The notes beneath the pieces are model-generated. The model had not been told where the DNA came from. It did not search any database and saw nothing but the letters and a program-made list of their open reading frames with translations. From positions 1 to 33,808 of the forward strand of contig SKVJ01000037.1 in assembly GCA_007129495.1 (NCBI GenBank): a DNA stretch of 33,808 nucleotides, in the 5' to 3' direction. Both the position numbers and the translations under genes were made by a program. The stretch comes from Dehalococcoidia bacterium (GTDB lineage: Bacteria; Chloroflexota; Dehalococcoidia; GIF9; AB-539-J10). This document shows, one piece after another, positions 7,925-17,150 of the stretch; the stretch's first letter is position 1, and each line of letters starts with the position of its first letter.

Positions 7925-9295
7925 TTACCTAATCGCTGAATCAGGACTGAGCACACCGTTGGGGTCGAACAGTTGTTTCAGCCCTCGCATCAATTCAAGG
8001 GATTTTGCATCAAGGCACATGTCAATCTCGCCCAACCTCGTCTTTCCGATGCCATGCTCGCCGCTGATAACACCGCCCAGCTCGATGGCTTTAGCATATA
8101 TCCTGCGCTTTACTTCTTTATCGAGTCCACGCTCTTTGAGCTCAGCCATGAGATGTGGATGGAAATTTCCGTCGCCGGCATGTGCAACCATGGGTATTTT
8201 CGTAGCATAGTGCGACGCAAGCTTCTCAACCGCATCCATCATATCTCCGACAGTGGCCGGGGGTACCGTAACGTCCAGAATCTCGGCGAGTTCCGCCTTG
8301 TAGGTCATGCTCTCCTCGCTCCGAATATGCAGAATATGAGCCTGTTCCTCCCGGCTCTCTGCGATGAGAGTATCCACCGCACCATTCGATTCACAGACAT
8401 CAGAGACAGTCTGGCACTGCTCGTAGACGTCATCCTCGGTGGTGCCGGTGACTATGACAATGAGATGCGCGTTGCCTTTAGTGACCGGCCAGTTTGTGCC
8501 CAGGTATCTGGCAGTATCCTCCATCAGTTCACGGTCCACGTACTCGATCGCCATTGGAATAACGCCGCTTTGTAGAATCCTGGGGACACTCCTGATAGCG
8601 CTGTGCCGGTCATCGAACGATACTACGAGTGTAGCCGGGCCGGCGAACTTAGGATAGAGTCGGAAAATCACCTTGGTGATTATCCCCAGTATTCCTTCGC
8701 TATCGATAAGCAGATGCATGAGGTCGAGTCCCGTGTTGTTCTTCAATAGCTTACCACCCATAACGACCACTTCGCCCGTGGGCAATACGACTTCCAATCC
8801 TTTGACGTAGTTGCGCACGACTCCATATTTCACAGCCCGCGTACCACCTGCGTTACATGCGACCATGCCGCCCACCTGCGCTCCCTCATCACCGGGATGT
8901 GGCGGAAAGAGCAAATCTTCAGCTTCCACTGCTTCCAGCAGTTGAGCAAGGGTGACTCCCGCTTCTGCCACCGCCATGAGGTTTTCACGGTCGACCTCGA
9001 GCACCTTGTCAAGACGCTCAAGAGACAGGACCACACCGCTGCGCGTCGGAATCGCGCCGGCACACACTCCGGTGCCTCCACCGCGAGGGTAGACAAAGAA
9101 ACCATCCTCGTTCGCAAGTTTCATGATGCGGGAAATCTCTTCGGCATTGACGGGCTTCACCACGATGACGTCATCCGCCGGTTGCATGATAAGACCTGTA
9201 TACGTCTCATCGACAAGGTACCGTTCCATCTGGGAACGGTCGGTCACCACCCAGTCCTCTCCGACAATCGCCTTCAGCTTAGCAGCATCAAACAT
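7925..9295 (-). CDS. FAD-linked oxidase, GlcD-like (paralog 2)
   Basis: This is the second of three tandem GlcD-family oxidases and has the same 456-residue length as paralog 1. The FAD loop is PRGGGTG, followed by a GAIP segment. The C-terminal domain keeps HAGDGNFHPH and GEHGIGKTR. Paralog 1 differs around the substrate side of the C-terminal domain, for example LDVTVPPATVG here against SDITVPPANLG there, so the copies may have different substrates. It is preceded by the UxaA-like gene after 36 bp and followed by paralog 1 after 69 bp. Stop is TAA, one of only two TAA stops seen. Function is inferred at family level only. Confidence 0.9.
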   Translation of the reverse strand: MFDAAKLKAIVGEDWVVTDRSQMERYLVDETYTGLIMQPADDVIVVKPVNAEEISRIMKLANEDGFFVYPRGGGTGVCAGAIPTRSGVVLSLERLDKVLEVDRENLMAVAEAGVTLAQLLEAVEAEDLLFPPHPGDEGAQVGGMVACNAGGTRAVKYGVVRNYVKGLEVVLPTGEVVVMGGKLLKNNTGLDLMHLLIDSEGILGIITKVIFRLYPKFAGPATLVVSFDDRHSAIRSVPRILQSGVIPMAIEYVDRELMEDTARYLGTNWPVTKGNAHLIVIVTGTTEDDVYEQCQTVSDVCESNGAVDTLIAESREEQAHILHIRSEESMTYKAELAEILDVTVPPATVGDMMDAVEKLASHYATKIPMVAHAGDGNFHPHLMAELKERGLDKEVKRRIYAKAIELGGVISGEHGIGKTRLGEIDMCLDAKSLELMRGLKQLFDPNGVLSPDSAIR

Positions 9296-9331
9296 ACGCG
9301 GTTACTCCTCTCGGATACAGGCCATTTGGAG

Positions 9332-10489
9332 TCAGATAGTCGGACCTACAGTATAAATGTTTGAGTTCACTCCGGATGAATCGTACCCGAGCACTTCTGC
9401 CTTGACCTGCTCGCCGGAGAAGACCCGAACAATACTGTCGAACACTCGCTGGCCTGCCTGAACGGTCGTTTCTGTACCCGCAACGATGCCACTGACGTCG
9501 AGATCGATATATTCTGCCAGCTTCTGGCAGGTGTTTTCGTTGCCGGATATCTTGATCACCGGTGCAAGCGAGAAACCCTGCGGCGCCCCGATACCGGTCG
9601 AGAAGAGCATCACCTGGCAACCAGCCGAGGCCAGACCCGTCAGGAATTCCATCTCACGTCCAGGCGAATCCATGAAGTACAGCCCGGGGCTACGAGGCCG
9701 TTCGCCGTACAGCACGACGTCGGTCAGTGGCAGGGTACCGGACTTGACAATGGCGCCGAGAGATTTCTCCTCAATCGTCGTGAGCCCGCCACGTATGTTG
9801 CCTTCGGTAGGTTGTCCTCCCCGCATATCAACACCTGACGCACTCGCCCGGTCTTCCATCGCAGCCACACACGCCAGTAACTTGATGGCCACGGGCTCAC
9901 TGACGGCACGACGAACAAGGATGTGCTCAGCACCGATCACCTCGGTCGTTTCTCCAAACACCACGGTAGCACCCGCGTCAATCAGAAGATCAACTGCAGC
10001 ACCAACAGCGGTATTGGATGCCAGTCCGGAGGTCGTATCCGAAGCGCCGCACTTGACCCCTACGATGAGGTCGCTCAGAGGTGTCTCATTTCGGGGTGTG
10101 TCCAGACTTGCAGCCAGTCGGCGGGCAGCTTCAATGCCTCGGTCTGTGGCCACCGTGATACCTCCCATTGCCTGCACACGCACAAGCTCGACCGGCTTGT
10201 CCGGCTCAACGGCCGCGACAATCTGTTCCGCTGCCACGGATTCACATCCAAGGCTTACAAGCACCACGGCGCCGACGTTCGGATTGCGGCACACGCCGAC
10301 AAGTACATCTGTCACCATAGTCACATCGGTCGGGAGTTGGCAACACCCCTGGTGGTGCAGCATGGGACGGGCCTCGGGCACAGCCTCCGCAATTCGGCGG
10401 GCAATCTCGTTCACACAACCCACGGTAGGCACAACTGCCACGTAATTTCTGGCCCCCGCCGGCCCATTCGGTCTCAAGTAACCCTGCAT
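9332..10489 (-). CDS. UxaA-family (altronate/galactarate dehydratase) large domain
   Basis: This resembles the large part of altronate or galactarate dehydratases, which dehydrate sugar acids using a metal centre. The 385-residue protein starts directly in the dehydratase core. It has a QGCC pair (Cys49, Cys50), SLGCES (Cys82) and the KCGASDTTSG motif (Cys147), in family-typical order. The N-terminal SAF domain of full-length UxaA is absent, and no small SAF-only partner gene lies on either side. Spacing is 36 bp to glcD2 and 41 bp to glcD3, so it is embedded in the operon between two FAD oxidases. A GGAGAATAGACT ribosome site precedes the ATG. A sugar-acid or hydroxy-acid lyase role is inferred. 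Confidence 0.82.
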   Translation of the reverse strand: MQGYLRPNGPAGARNYVAVVPTVGCVNEIARRIAEAVPEARPMLHHQGCCQLPTDVTMVTDVLVGVCRNPNVGAVVLVSLGCESVAAEQIVAAVEPDKPVELVRVQAMGGITVATDRGIEAARRLAASLDTPRNETPLSDLIVGVKCGASDTTSGLASNTAVGAAVDLLIDAGATVVFGETTEVIGAEHILVRRAVSEPVAIKLLACVAAMEDRASASGVDMRGGQPTEGNIRGGLTTIEEKSLGAIVKSGTLPLTDVVLYGERPRSPGLYFMDSPGREMEFLTGLASAGCQVMLFSTGIGAPQGFSLAPVIKISGNENTCQKLAEYIDLDVSGIVAGTETTVQAGQRVFDSIVRVFSGEQVKAEVLGYDSSGVNSNIYTVGPTI

Positions 10490-10530
10490 AGTCTATTCTC
10501 CTCATAAGCGGATGAGTCGTCCTCACCAGC

Positions 10531-11907
10531 TTAGGGTATCGCAGTCCCGGGATTCAAGATGTCGTTGGGGTCGAAGATCTTCTTAATGCCGCGCATCAAC
10601 TCGATGGATTTCTGGTCGGTACACAGCGGTACCTCCTTGAGGCGAATTTTGCCGACCCCATGTTCGGCGGTGATGACACCCCCGAGGCTTGCAGCAGCGT
10701 TGTACACCTCGTGTTTGACGGCCTCAAGTTGTCCGCGTTCATGAAGCTCCATAGGCAGATGTGGATGAAGATTGCCGTCGCCGGCATGGCCGTAGGTGAT
10801 AATGCGGGTATCATATTTGCGTGCGATCTCGTCAACCATGTCGAGGAAGACCGCTATCTGTGCGGGGGGGATAGCCATGTCGAGGACATCAGACACCTGG
10901 GGCTTAAGCACCGGATAGAGTTCGCTTCGTATCTTCAGGATGTCCGCCTGCTCTTCCCTGTTCTCAGCCATAACGGTGTCTACGACTCCAAGACTTTCGC
11001 ACACCTTCATCACATCCCCTGTCTGCTGATAGATGTCATCCTCGTTACTGCCGGTTATGATTGCGATCAGATGCGCATTCCCTTTGGCAGCAGGCCAGCG
11101 CTTACCAAGATGATTCGCGGATATCTCGATCACATCCCTTTCGACATACTCGAGGGCAAGCGGTATGACCCCGGTCTGCAGAATTCTGGGGACAGCTCTT
11201 ATAGCGGCATGGCGATCATCGAATGAGATGATAATGGTCGCGGTTGCACCGAACCTCGGATACAGCCTGAACGTGACTTTCGTGATTATGCCCAACGCTC
11301 CCTCAGAGTCAATCATCAGGTGCATCAGATCAAGGCCGGTGTTGTTCTTGAGTAGCTTTCCGCCCATTGTCACGATCTCGCCTGTGGGCAACACAACCTC
11401 AAGGCCCTTCACATACTGGCGGACAACGCCATATTTAACAGCGCGGGTACCCCCCGCATTACAGGCAACCAGTCCGCCCAATTGAGCGCCTTCGTCGCCG
11501 GGATGCGGGGGAAACAGAAGATCTGCGGCCTCCACAGCTTTCAGCAGATTCTCAAGAGTCGCACCGCCTTCGCCAACTACCATGAGATTGTCCCGGTCTA
11601 CCTCAAGTATCCTGTCAAGCCGTTCAAGCGAAAGAACGATCCCTCCGAGCGTCGGTACCGAAGCCCCTACGCACCCGGTCCCACCTCCCCGCGGCACCAC
11701 GGGCACCTTCAGTTCGTTGGCCAGCTTAAGAATGGTAGAAATCTCCCGCGTATCAGCGGGCTTAACCACCACAACGTCCGAGGACGGTACCGGACGTACC
11801 GGCAAAGCAGTCACGTCAACCAGATAAGACTGCATTATGTCAGGATCGGACACCACCCAATCATCCCCTACGATACGCCTGAGTTGAACCAGCAATTCGT
11901 TCTTCAA
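10531..11907 (-). CDS. FAD-linked oxidase, GlcD-like (paralog 3)
   Basis: This is the third GlcD-family flavoprotein and the first gene of the operon. The 458-residue protein carries the PRGGGTG FAD loop, a GDEGAQLGG segment, NAGGTRAVKYG, HAGDGNLHPHLP and AEHGVGKIR, covering both family domains. It begins with TTG, supported by a strong GGAGGGG site immediately upstream. It clearly shares ancestry with paralogs 1 and 2 but is separated from them by the UxaA-like gene. The arrangement points to gene duplication within one catabolic unit. As for the others, a D-2-hydroxy acid substrate is expected and the electron acceptor is unknown. Stop is TAA. Confidence 0.9.
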   Translation of the reverse strand: MKNELLVQLRRIVGDDWVVSDPDIMQSYLVDVTALPVRPVPSSDVVVVKPADTREISTILKLANELKVPVVPRGGGTGCVGASVPTLGGIVLSLERLDRILEVDRDNLMVVGEGGATLENLLKAVEAADLLFPPHPGDEGAQLGGLVACNAGGTRAVKYGVVRQYVKGLEVVLPTGEIVTMGGKLLKNNTGLDLMHLMIDSEGALGIITKVTFRLYPRFGATATIIISFDDRHAAIRAVPRILQTGVIPLALEYVERDVIEISANHLGKRWPAAKGNAHLIAIITGSNEDDIYQQTGDVMKVCESLGVVDTVMAENREEQADILKIRSELYPVLKPQVSDVLDMAIPPAQIAVFLDMVDEIARKYDTRIITYGHAGDGNLHPHLPMELHERGQLEAVKHEVYNAAASLGGVITAEHGVGKIRLKEVPLCTDQKSIELMRGIKKIFDPNDILNPGTAIP

Positions 11908-12283
11908 TTCCCCTCCGAATCAGTGATGAAATGGGGTTTGTTTTGCACACATACAACCAAGGCTGTCTCCAACAACCCGGCACAACTATATTACTCCGAG
12001 GTCTTCGAAAAAGGCCTGACCAAGGAGTCCATGACACATGACACTGGAGGGCTAATCACATGTCGGGCGAATCGCTCCTGTAACCCAACTGCTTCAGCAG
12101 GCTGATATAACCCACGAAGGTGTCTCACAAAAGCAACACCCCAAGCATCGAAGCACCACTATTTTACACATCGAACTGAGGATATGGCACGCCCCGTCAT
12201 GCGGTCGAATGCACTGCAGGCAATTCTTGACGCTTCGAATTTGTCGATGCTAATCTAGCGACATCAACTCAAAATCACCGAGC
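11908..12283. other. Divergent intergenic region, glcD3 / guaA
   Basis: This 376-bp gap separates the minus-strand hydroxy-acid operon from the plus-strand purine operon and must hold both promoters. A plausible guaA promoter is listed separately. For the minus side I found only weak candidates, such as TATAGT near 11990. I see no tRNA, strong hairpin or conserved small gene. Confidence 0.6.
12227..12256 (+). promoter_or_regulatory. Candidate guaA promoter
   Basis: TTGACG (12227-12232), an 18-nt spacer and TAATCT (12251-12256), preceded by TGC, which gives an extended -10 element. The -10 itself matches the consensus poorly. It lies 27 nt before the guaA ATG. Confidence 0.4.
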
Positions 12284-13951
12284 ATGAAAGACGACGCCAA
12301 GACCCATCGGATTTCGACCAGCGACGATATCGAGGTGTCGACGTACCTCGGTATAGCCAGTGCGCTTCAAAGTGAGCAACCGTCCCCGAAGGAGACGTGT
12401 GCGGTAAGTGGACAGGAGACGATTGTCATTCTCGATTTCGGCTCCCAGTACAGCATGCTGATCGCACGAAGGATCCGTGAATGCCATGTATACTGCGAGA
12501 TATTACCCAGTGACACTCCGTGGGAGAGAGTAGCACAGCTGAATCCCAAGGGGTTCGTTCTGTCTGGTGGCCCGGCAAGTGTCTATGATTCGGGAGCGCC
12601 TCTTGCCCCCAACTATGTGTTCGAGAAAGGGCTTCCAGTCCTGGGCATCTGTTATGGGATGCAAGCCATTGCGCATCAGTTGGGTGGAACCGTATCACCT
12701 GGCGACAAACGGGAATATGGGCACGCGGTGGTACATCTTGAGGTCGACGATTGCCCCTTATTCGACGGCTGGCCCCCTTCAAGCCCGGTATGGATGAGCC
12801 ACGGCGACATGGTAAGCCAGCTTCCTCCAGGCTTCAAGGCTCTTGCGTACACTGAGAACTCCCCATATGCAGTAATTGGCAACGACCAGGACGTCTTCGG
12901 CCTTCAGTTTCACCCCGAGGTCACTCATACACCTCAGGGCCGTAAGATCATTGAAAACTTCGCGTATCGTATCTGTGGCTGTAGCGGTAGCTGGACACCA
13001 GCGCAGTTCATTACCGAGAGCGTTGGCCGCATTCGAGAACAGGTCCAGGATGGAAGCGTCGTCTGTGCCCTCTCCGGTGGCGTCGACTCTGCTGTCACCG
13101 CAACACTCATCCACAGGGCAATCGGTGATAATCTCACGTGCTTCTTCATAAATAATGGGCTCCTCAGGAGCGAAGAGCCCGAGCGAGTGCTCAATACATT
13201 TGCGAATAATCTTAAGGTTCGCGTTGTCTATGTCGACGCGACCGATCGGTTTCTCCGCCGCCTCCGTGGGGTCGTCGATCCGGAGCAGAAACGCCGCGTG
13301 GTCGGAGAAGAATTCATCTATATCTTTGAGGAAGAAGCCACGAAGTTGGGCGCTGTCGATTTCCTCGCACAGGGTACGGTGTATCCTGATGTGATTGAAA
13401 GCGCCAGCTCCCTGGAACACAAAGCATCCGCACGCATCAAGAGCCACCACAACGTAGGTTGCCTGCCCATCAACATGCGATTGAACCTTGTCGAGCCTCT
13501 GAGATATCTCTTCAAGGACGAGGTGAGGGAGGTCGGCCTGGCGTTAGGTCTTCCGGAGGAGATGATCTGGCGCCAACCATTTCCGGGACCGGGCCTTTCC
13601 ATACGTGTAATCGGCGAGGTAACGAAAGACCGACTCGACATTCTCCGGGCTGCCGACTGGATAGTCATGAACGAAGTGAAGAAGGCAAAGCTGTATGGCC
13701 AGTTATGGCAGAGCTTCGCCGTACTGACGGATGTTAGAAGTGTCGGCGTCATGGGTGATGCAAGGACATACGGTTATCTCATTGCGGTGAGAGCAGTTAC
13801 CAGTACCGATGCCATGACGGCGGATTGGGCAAGGCTCCCTTACGAGCTGCTGGACAGGATAGCCGACCGCATAGTGAATGAAGTTCCAAACGTGAACCGG
13901 GTTGTCTACGATGTTACCAGCAAGCCACCTGCAACTATCGAGTGGGAGTAG
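12284..13951 (+). CDS. guaA: GMP synthase (glutamine-hydrolysing)
   Basis: GuaA converts XMP to GMP using ATP and ammonia from glutamine, in the cytoplasm. The 555-residue protein has an N-terminal class I glutamine amidotransferase with DFGSQYS, nucleophile Cys123 in GICYGMQ, and His210/Glu212 in QFHPE. The ATP pyrophosphatase loop SGGVDS is at 264-269. The C-terminal dimerisation part has QPFPGPGLSIRVIGE and ends VTSKPPATIEWE, a complete family C terminus. About 45 residues precede the amidotransferase, more than usual; there is no in-frame ATG closer to the domain, although a GTG at 12335 is possible. It leads the purine gene run and is followed by purD after about 100 bp. Stop is TAG. Confidence 0.97.
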   Translation: MKDDAKTHRISTSDDIEVSTYLGIASALQSEQPSPKETCAVSGQETIVILDFGSQYSMLIARRIRECHVYCEILPSDTPWERVAQLNPKGFVLSGGPASVYDSGAPLAPNYVFEKGLPVLGICYGMQAIAHQLGGTVSPGDKREYGHAVVHLEVDDCPLFDGWPPSSPVWMSHGDMVSQLPPGFKALAYTENSPYAVIGNDQDVFGLQFHPEVTHTPQGRKIIENFAYRICGCSGSWTPAQFITESVGRIREQVQDGSVVCALSGGVDSAVTATLIHRAIGDNLTCFFINNGLLRSEEPERVLNTFANNLKVRVVYVDATDRFLRRLRGVVDPEQKRRVVGEEFIYIFEEEATKLGAVDFLAQGTVYPDVIESASSLEHKASARIKSHHNVGCLPINMRLNLVEPLRYLFKDEVREVGLALGLPEEMIWRQPFPGPGLSIRVIGEVTKDRLDILRAADWIVMNEVKKAKLYGQLWQSFAVLTDVRSVGVMGDARTYGYLIAVRAVTSTDAMTADWARLPYELLDRIADRIVNEVPNVNRVVYDVTSKPPATIEWE

Positions 13952-14054
13952 ACAATCCCGTCCGGGGCTGTCGTGAAATCCGCAATTCAACCCTCAGCGA
14001 CGTTCACTGCCTGGAAGTCGCAATACACGTGGAGAATGTGAGGAGCACCGATCG

Positions 14055-15326
14055 GTGAGAGTACTTATCGTGGGGAGCGGCGGGCGAGAACACGCGCTCG
14101 CGTGGAAACTCAATCAAAGCAGCCGAGTCAGTGAGATCCTGGTCGCTCCGGGTAATGCCGGCACTGGCGGCATCGCCGAGAACGCAGATATCGCTGCAAC
14201 GGACCTTCAAGGCCTCCTTACCCTGGCGTTGCGGCGCCATGTCGACCTCGTTGTCGTCGGCCCCGAGACGCCACTCGCAAAGGGGATCATCGATGTCATG
14301 TGGGCTGCGGGAGTTCCCACATTCGGTCCTACACAAGCCGCGGCACGACTGGAATCCAGCAAAATATTTGCTCACGAAATGATGCGCAAGTATGGCGTAC
14401 CAACCGCCATGTCCAATACGTTCGCAACGTATCAAGACGCACTTGACCATATCAATGGGATGCCGATGCCAGTCGTGATCAAGGCGGATGGCCTTGCTGC
14501 AGGCAAGGGAGTTATAGTTGCACCCACGGAACACGACGCCGCGAAAGCGCTCCATGATATCCTTGAGCGTCGTATCTTCGGTGACGCCGGCGAACGTGTA
14601 CTTGTTCAGGAGTTCCTGCGGGGACGCGAAGTCAGCCTGCTGGCATTCACCGACGGCGTTCATGTTGCGCCGATGGTCCCAAGCTGCGACTACAAGCGAG
14701 CATTCGACAACGATGAGGGTCCGAATACCGGCGGAATGGGATGCTACAGTCCTCCCGGATTCTTCGATGACGATGAGATGGTTCGGAGGGCGATCGACAT
14801 TGCGGTAATGCCGATTGTCCACGGTATGGATCAGGAGGGTTGGCCGTTTCAGGGTGTCATCTATGCGGGGTTGATGGTGGACGGCGACAATATACGTGTG
14901 CTCGAATTCAATGCACGCTTCGGAGACCCTGAGACTCAGGTGATCATACCTCGGATGGAAAGCGATCTCGCCGAAGTCCTGCTGGCCTGCATTGACGGAA
15001 CACTTGATCCTTCTAGCCTGCAATGGAAGCCTGGCTGCTCCGTCGGAGTGGTGCTCGCATCCGGTGGATATCCGGGAGACTATGCCAAAGGGTTCCCCGT
15101 GCTGGGACTTGACCGAGTAGACCCTGATGTTGCCGTCTTCCATGCGGGCACGACATATGGCAGAGATAAGAGTATTGTGACGGACGGCGGCCGGGTGATG
15201 TCCCTGGTAGCGACAGGTCCCACCATGGCCGAAGCTCGTGAACGAGTTTATTCCAATGTTGCACGCGTATCGTTTAGTGACATGATGTACCGCACTGACA
15301 TCGCTCTAAGGGAGGTCTGCTGTTGA
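14055..15326 (+). CDS. purD: Phosphoribosylamine-glycine ligase
   Basis: PurD joins glycine to phosphoribosylamine with ATP, the second step of purine synthesis. The 423-residue protein opens with VLIVGSGGREHALAWKL, typical of the family. The ATP-grasp region contains VIKADGLAAGKGV, and FNARFGDPETQ carries the metal-binding acidic residues. The start is GTG at 14055 behind a GAGGAG site. The last codons overlap the purE start, so coupled translation is likely. Length is normal. The long open frame on the opposite strand here is a shadow of this gene. Confidence 0.97.
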   Translation: MRVLIVGSGGREHALAWKLNQSSRVSEILVAPGNAGTGGIAENADIAATDLQGLLTLALRRHVDLVVVGPETPLAKGIIDVMWAAGVPTFGPTQAAARLESSKIFAHEMMRKYGVPTAMSNTFATYQDALDHINGMPMPVVIKADGLAAGKGVIVAPTEHDAAKALHDILERRIFGDAGERVLVQEFLRGREVSLLAFTDGVHVAPMVPSCDYKRAFDNDEGPNTGGMGCYSPPGFFDDDEMVRRAIDIAVMPIVHGMDQEGWPFQGVIYAGLMVDGDNIRVLEFNARFGDPETQVIIPRMESDLAEVLLACIDGTLDPSSLQWKPGCSVGVVLASGGYPGDYAKGFPVLGLDRVDPDVAVFHAGTTYGRDKSIVTDGGRVMSLVATGPTMAEARERVYSNVARVSFSDMMYRTDIALREVCC

Positions 15327-15784
15327 ACCCATTAGTCGGAATACTCATCGGCAGTGAAAATGATCGAGAGCTCATCGCTCCGGCACTGCAGGTACTTGAG
15401 GAATACCAGGTTCCGCACGAGCTATCTGTCATGTCCGCACACCGTGCGGGCGAGAAGGTGCGGTCCTACGCAGTGTCCGCGCAGGACCGTGGAATCCAGA
15501 TACTGATTGCCGGAGCAGGCTATGCCGCGCATCTCCCCGGCGTGCTGGCGAGTTGGAGTATGCTTCCGGTCATAGGCATTCCGTTGCCAACAAGCGACCT
15601 GAAGGGGATGGACTCTCTGCTGTCGATCGTCCAGATGCCAGGTGGTGTTCCCGTTACCTGCGTGGGCATAGGGAAGAGTGGCGCGAAAAATGCTGCCCTG
15701 GCTGCGATCCAGATACTGGCGTTGCACGACGATCGGTTGCGAGCGGCATACCGAGAGTATCGCGAGAAGCTCGCAGGCGTGTGA
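15323..15784 (+). CDS. purE: N5-carboxyaminoimidazole ribonucleotide mutase (PurE)
   Basis: PurE class I moves the carboxylate of N5-CAIR to make CAIR in purine synthesis. The 153-residue protein has ILIGSENDRE at the N terminus, SAHRAG with the active-site histidine, and IAGAGYAAHLPGVLAS and DSLLSIVQMPGGVPV, all family motifs. The start is TTG, overlapping the purD stop and preceded by GGGAGG. Class I PurE normally needs PurK to make its substrate; purK is not in this window. It is followed 7 bp later by purB. Confidence 0.95.
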   Translation: MNPLVGILIGSENDRELIAPALQVLEEYQVPHELSVMSAHRAGEKVRSYAVSAQDRGIQILIAGAGYAAHLPGVLASWSMLPVIGIPLPTSDLKGMDSLLSIVQMPGGVPVTCVGIGKSGAKNAALAAIQILALHDDRLRAAYREYREKLAGV

Positions 15785-15791
15785 GGACCGT

Positions 15792-17138
15792 ATGATCGAA
15801 CGTTATTCCCTGCCCGAGATGAAGCATATCTGGTCCGACGACAACAGATTCGACCTTTGGCTGAAGGTTGAGATAGCGGTATGTGAGGCATGGTGCGGCC
15901 TCGGCCGGATCCCTGCCGAGGATATGAAGCATATTCGAAAGGCGACTTACAGCCTCGACAGGCTGGGCGAGATTCTCCAAGTTACCCATCACGACGTAAC
16001 GGCGTTCCTTGCGGCAGTGGCAGAGAGCCTTGGCCCCGAATCACGTTACATCCATCTTGGCCTTACCTCATCCGACGTCATCGATACCGCCCTCGGGATG
16101 CAACTGAAGGCAGCCGGCGTGATACTTCAAAGAGATGTTGCGGGGCTGATCCACGTTCTTCGATCACGTGCGATAGAGCATAAGCACACACTTATGATGG
16201 GGCGCACACATGGCGTCCATGCTGAGCCCATGACATTTGGATTGAAGCTGGCACTGTGGGTGAAGGAGATGGAACGGAATGCTGTCAGATTGGCCCGGGC
16301 CACGGATTCGGTTGCGGTGGGGAAGATCTCCGGCGCCGTCGGTACCCATGCCACGGTACCACTGGAAGTCGAGGAACTCGCCTGCAAGAGTCTCGGATTG
16401 GATTTCGCTGAGATTTCCAATCAGGTCGTGCAAAGGGACCGGCACGCCGAATTCCTCACTACATTGGCGATAATCGCCAGTTCTCTCGATAAGTTCGCAA
16501 CTGAGATTCGCGCTTTGCAGAAGACCGAGGTCCAGGAACTCGAGGAACCCTTCGAGTCCGGACAGACCGGCTCGTCGGCCATGCCTCACAAGAGAAACCC
16601 CGAGCTTTGTGAGCGAGTCAGCGGACTTGCGCGACTGGTCCGTACTAACGCTCTGGCCTCGCTCGAGAATGTGGCGCTCTGGCACGAGAGAGATATCAGT
16701 CACTCGTCCGTCGAGCGTATTATACTCCCGGATTCCTGTCTCGTACTCAACTACATCCTCACGATCTTCACGTCAGTTGTCGCCGGAATGAAGGTGAACT
16801 CCGGAAGAATGCGCGCAAATGTCGACCTGACCCGTGGACTCATATTCTCGCAGCGCGCACTGCTGGCACTGATCGACAAGGGACTTTCGAGACAGGATGC
16901 CTACAAGGTCATACAGAACAATGCTATGACGGCATGGCAATCCGGTGAATCATTCAGAAAAATGCTTGAGAGCGATCCTGAGGTACAGGCTCGTCTGACT
17001 TCCACAGAACTCGATTCGATAATGGATTACGGATCGTTTCTAAGCGAAGTTGACCGAATCTTCGCGCGTGCCGGATTCTCCGCTGCGGCTGACGATATCT
17101 CCGGAGCCGGTGGGCAACTTTCCCCGAGATCATACTGA
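15792..17138 (+). CDS. purB: Adenylosuccinate lyase
   Basis: PurB removes fumarate from SAICAR and from adenylosuccinate, acting twice in purine synthesis. The start is ATG at 15792, behind GAGGA and just after the purE stop; the open frame extends upstream inside purE, but the protein homology begins here with MIERYSLPEMKHIW. The 448-residue protein has GRTHGVHAEP with a catalytic histidine (140), TSSD near residue 92, and the fumarase/lyase signature GSSAMPHKRNP (260-270). Length is typical of the bacterial short type. It lies 12 bp before purC. Confidence 0.97.
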   Translation: MIERYSLPEMKHIWSDDNRFDLWLKVEIAVCEAWCGLGRIPAEDMKHIRKATYSLDRLGEILQVTHHDVTAFLAAVAESLGPESRYIHLGLTSSDVIDTALGMQLKAAGVILQRDVAGLIHVLRSRAIEHKHTLMMGRTHGVHAEPMTFGLKLALWVKEMERNAVRLARATDSVAVGKISGAVGTHATVPLEVEELACKSLGLDFAEISNQVVQRDRHAEFLTTLAIIASSLDKFATEIRALQKTEVQELEEPFESGQTGSSAMPHKRNPELCERVSGLARLVRTNALASLENVALWHERDISHSSVERIILPDSCLVLNYILTIFTSVVAGMKVNSGRMRANVDLTRGLIFSQRALLALIDKGLSRQDAYKVIQNNAMTAWQSGESFRKMLESDPEVQARLTSTELDSIMDYGSFLSEVDRIFARAGFSAAADDISGAGGQLSPRSY

Positions 17139-17150
17139 AAGGAGAGGATA

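Noticed and set aside
9486-10445. Long plus-strand open frame (319 codons) opposite the UxaA-like gene
   Set aside because: Rich in Ser/Thr/Arg/Pro with no domain pattern; it mirrors the real gene on the other strand.
11940-12100. Intrinsic terminator in the gap before guaA
   Set aside because: Short complementary pieces exist, for example GGTC with GACC near 12000-12020, but there is no stable stem with T-run, and a divergent region needs none.
14004-15143. Long minus-strand open frame (379 codons) opposite purD
   Set aside because: It lies wholly over purD, which has clear family motifs, and its translation shows no recognisable domain. Long antisense frames are expected at this base composition.
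15678-15791. Upstream extension of the purB frame
   Set aside because: It lies inside purE in another frame; homology and a ribosome site both begin at the ATG at 15792.
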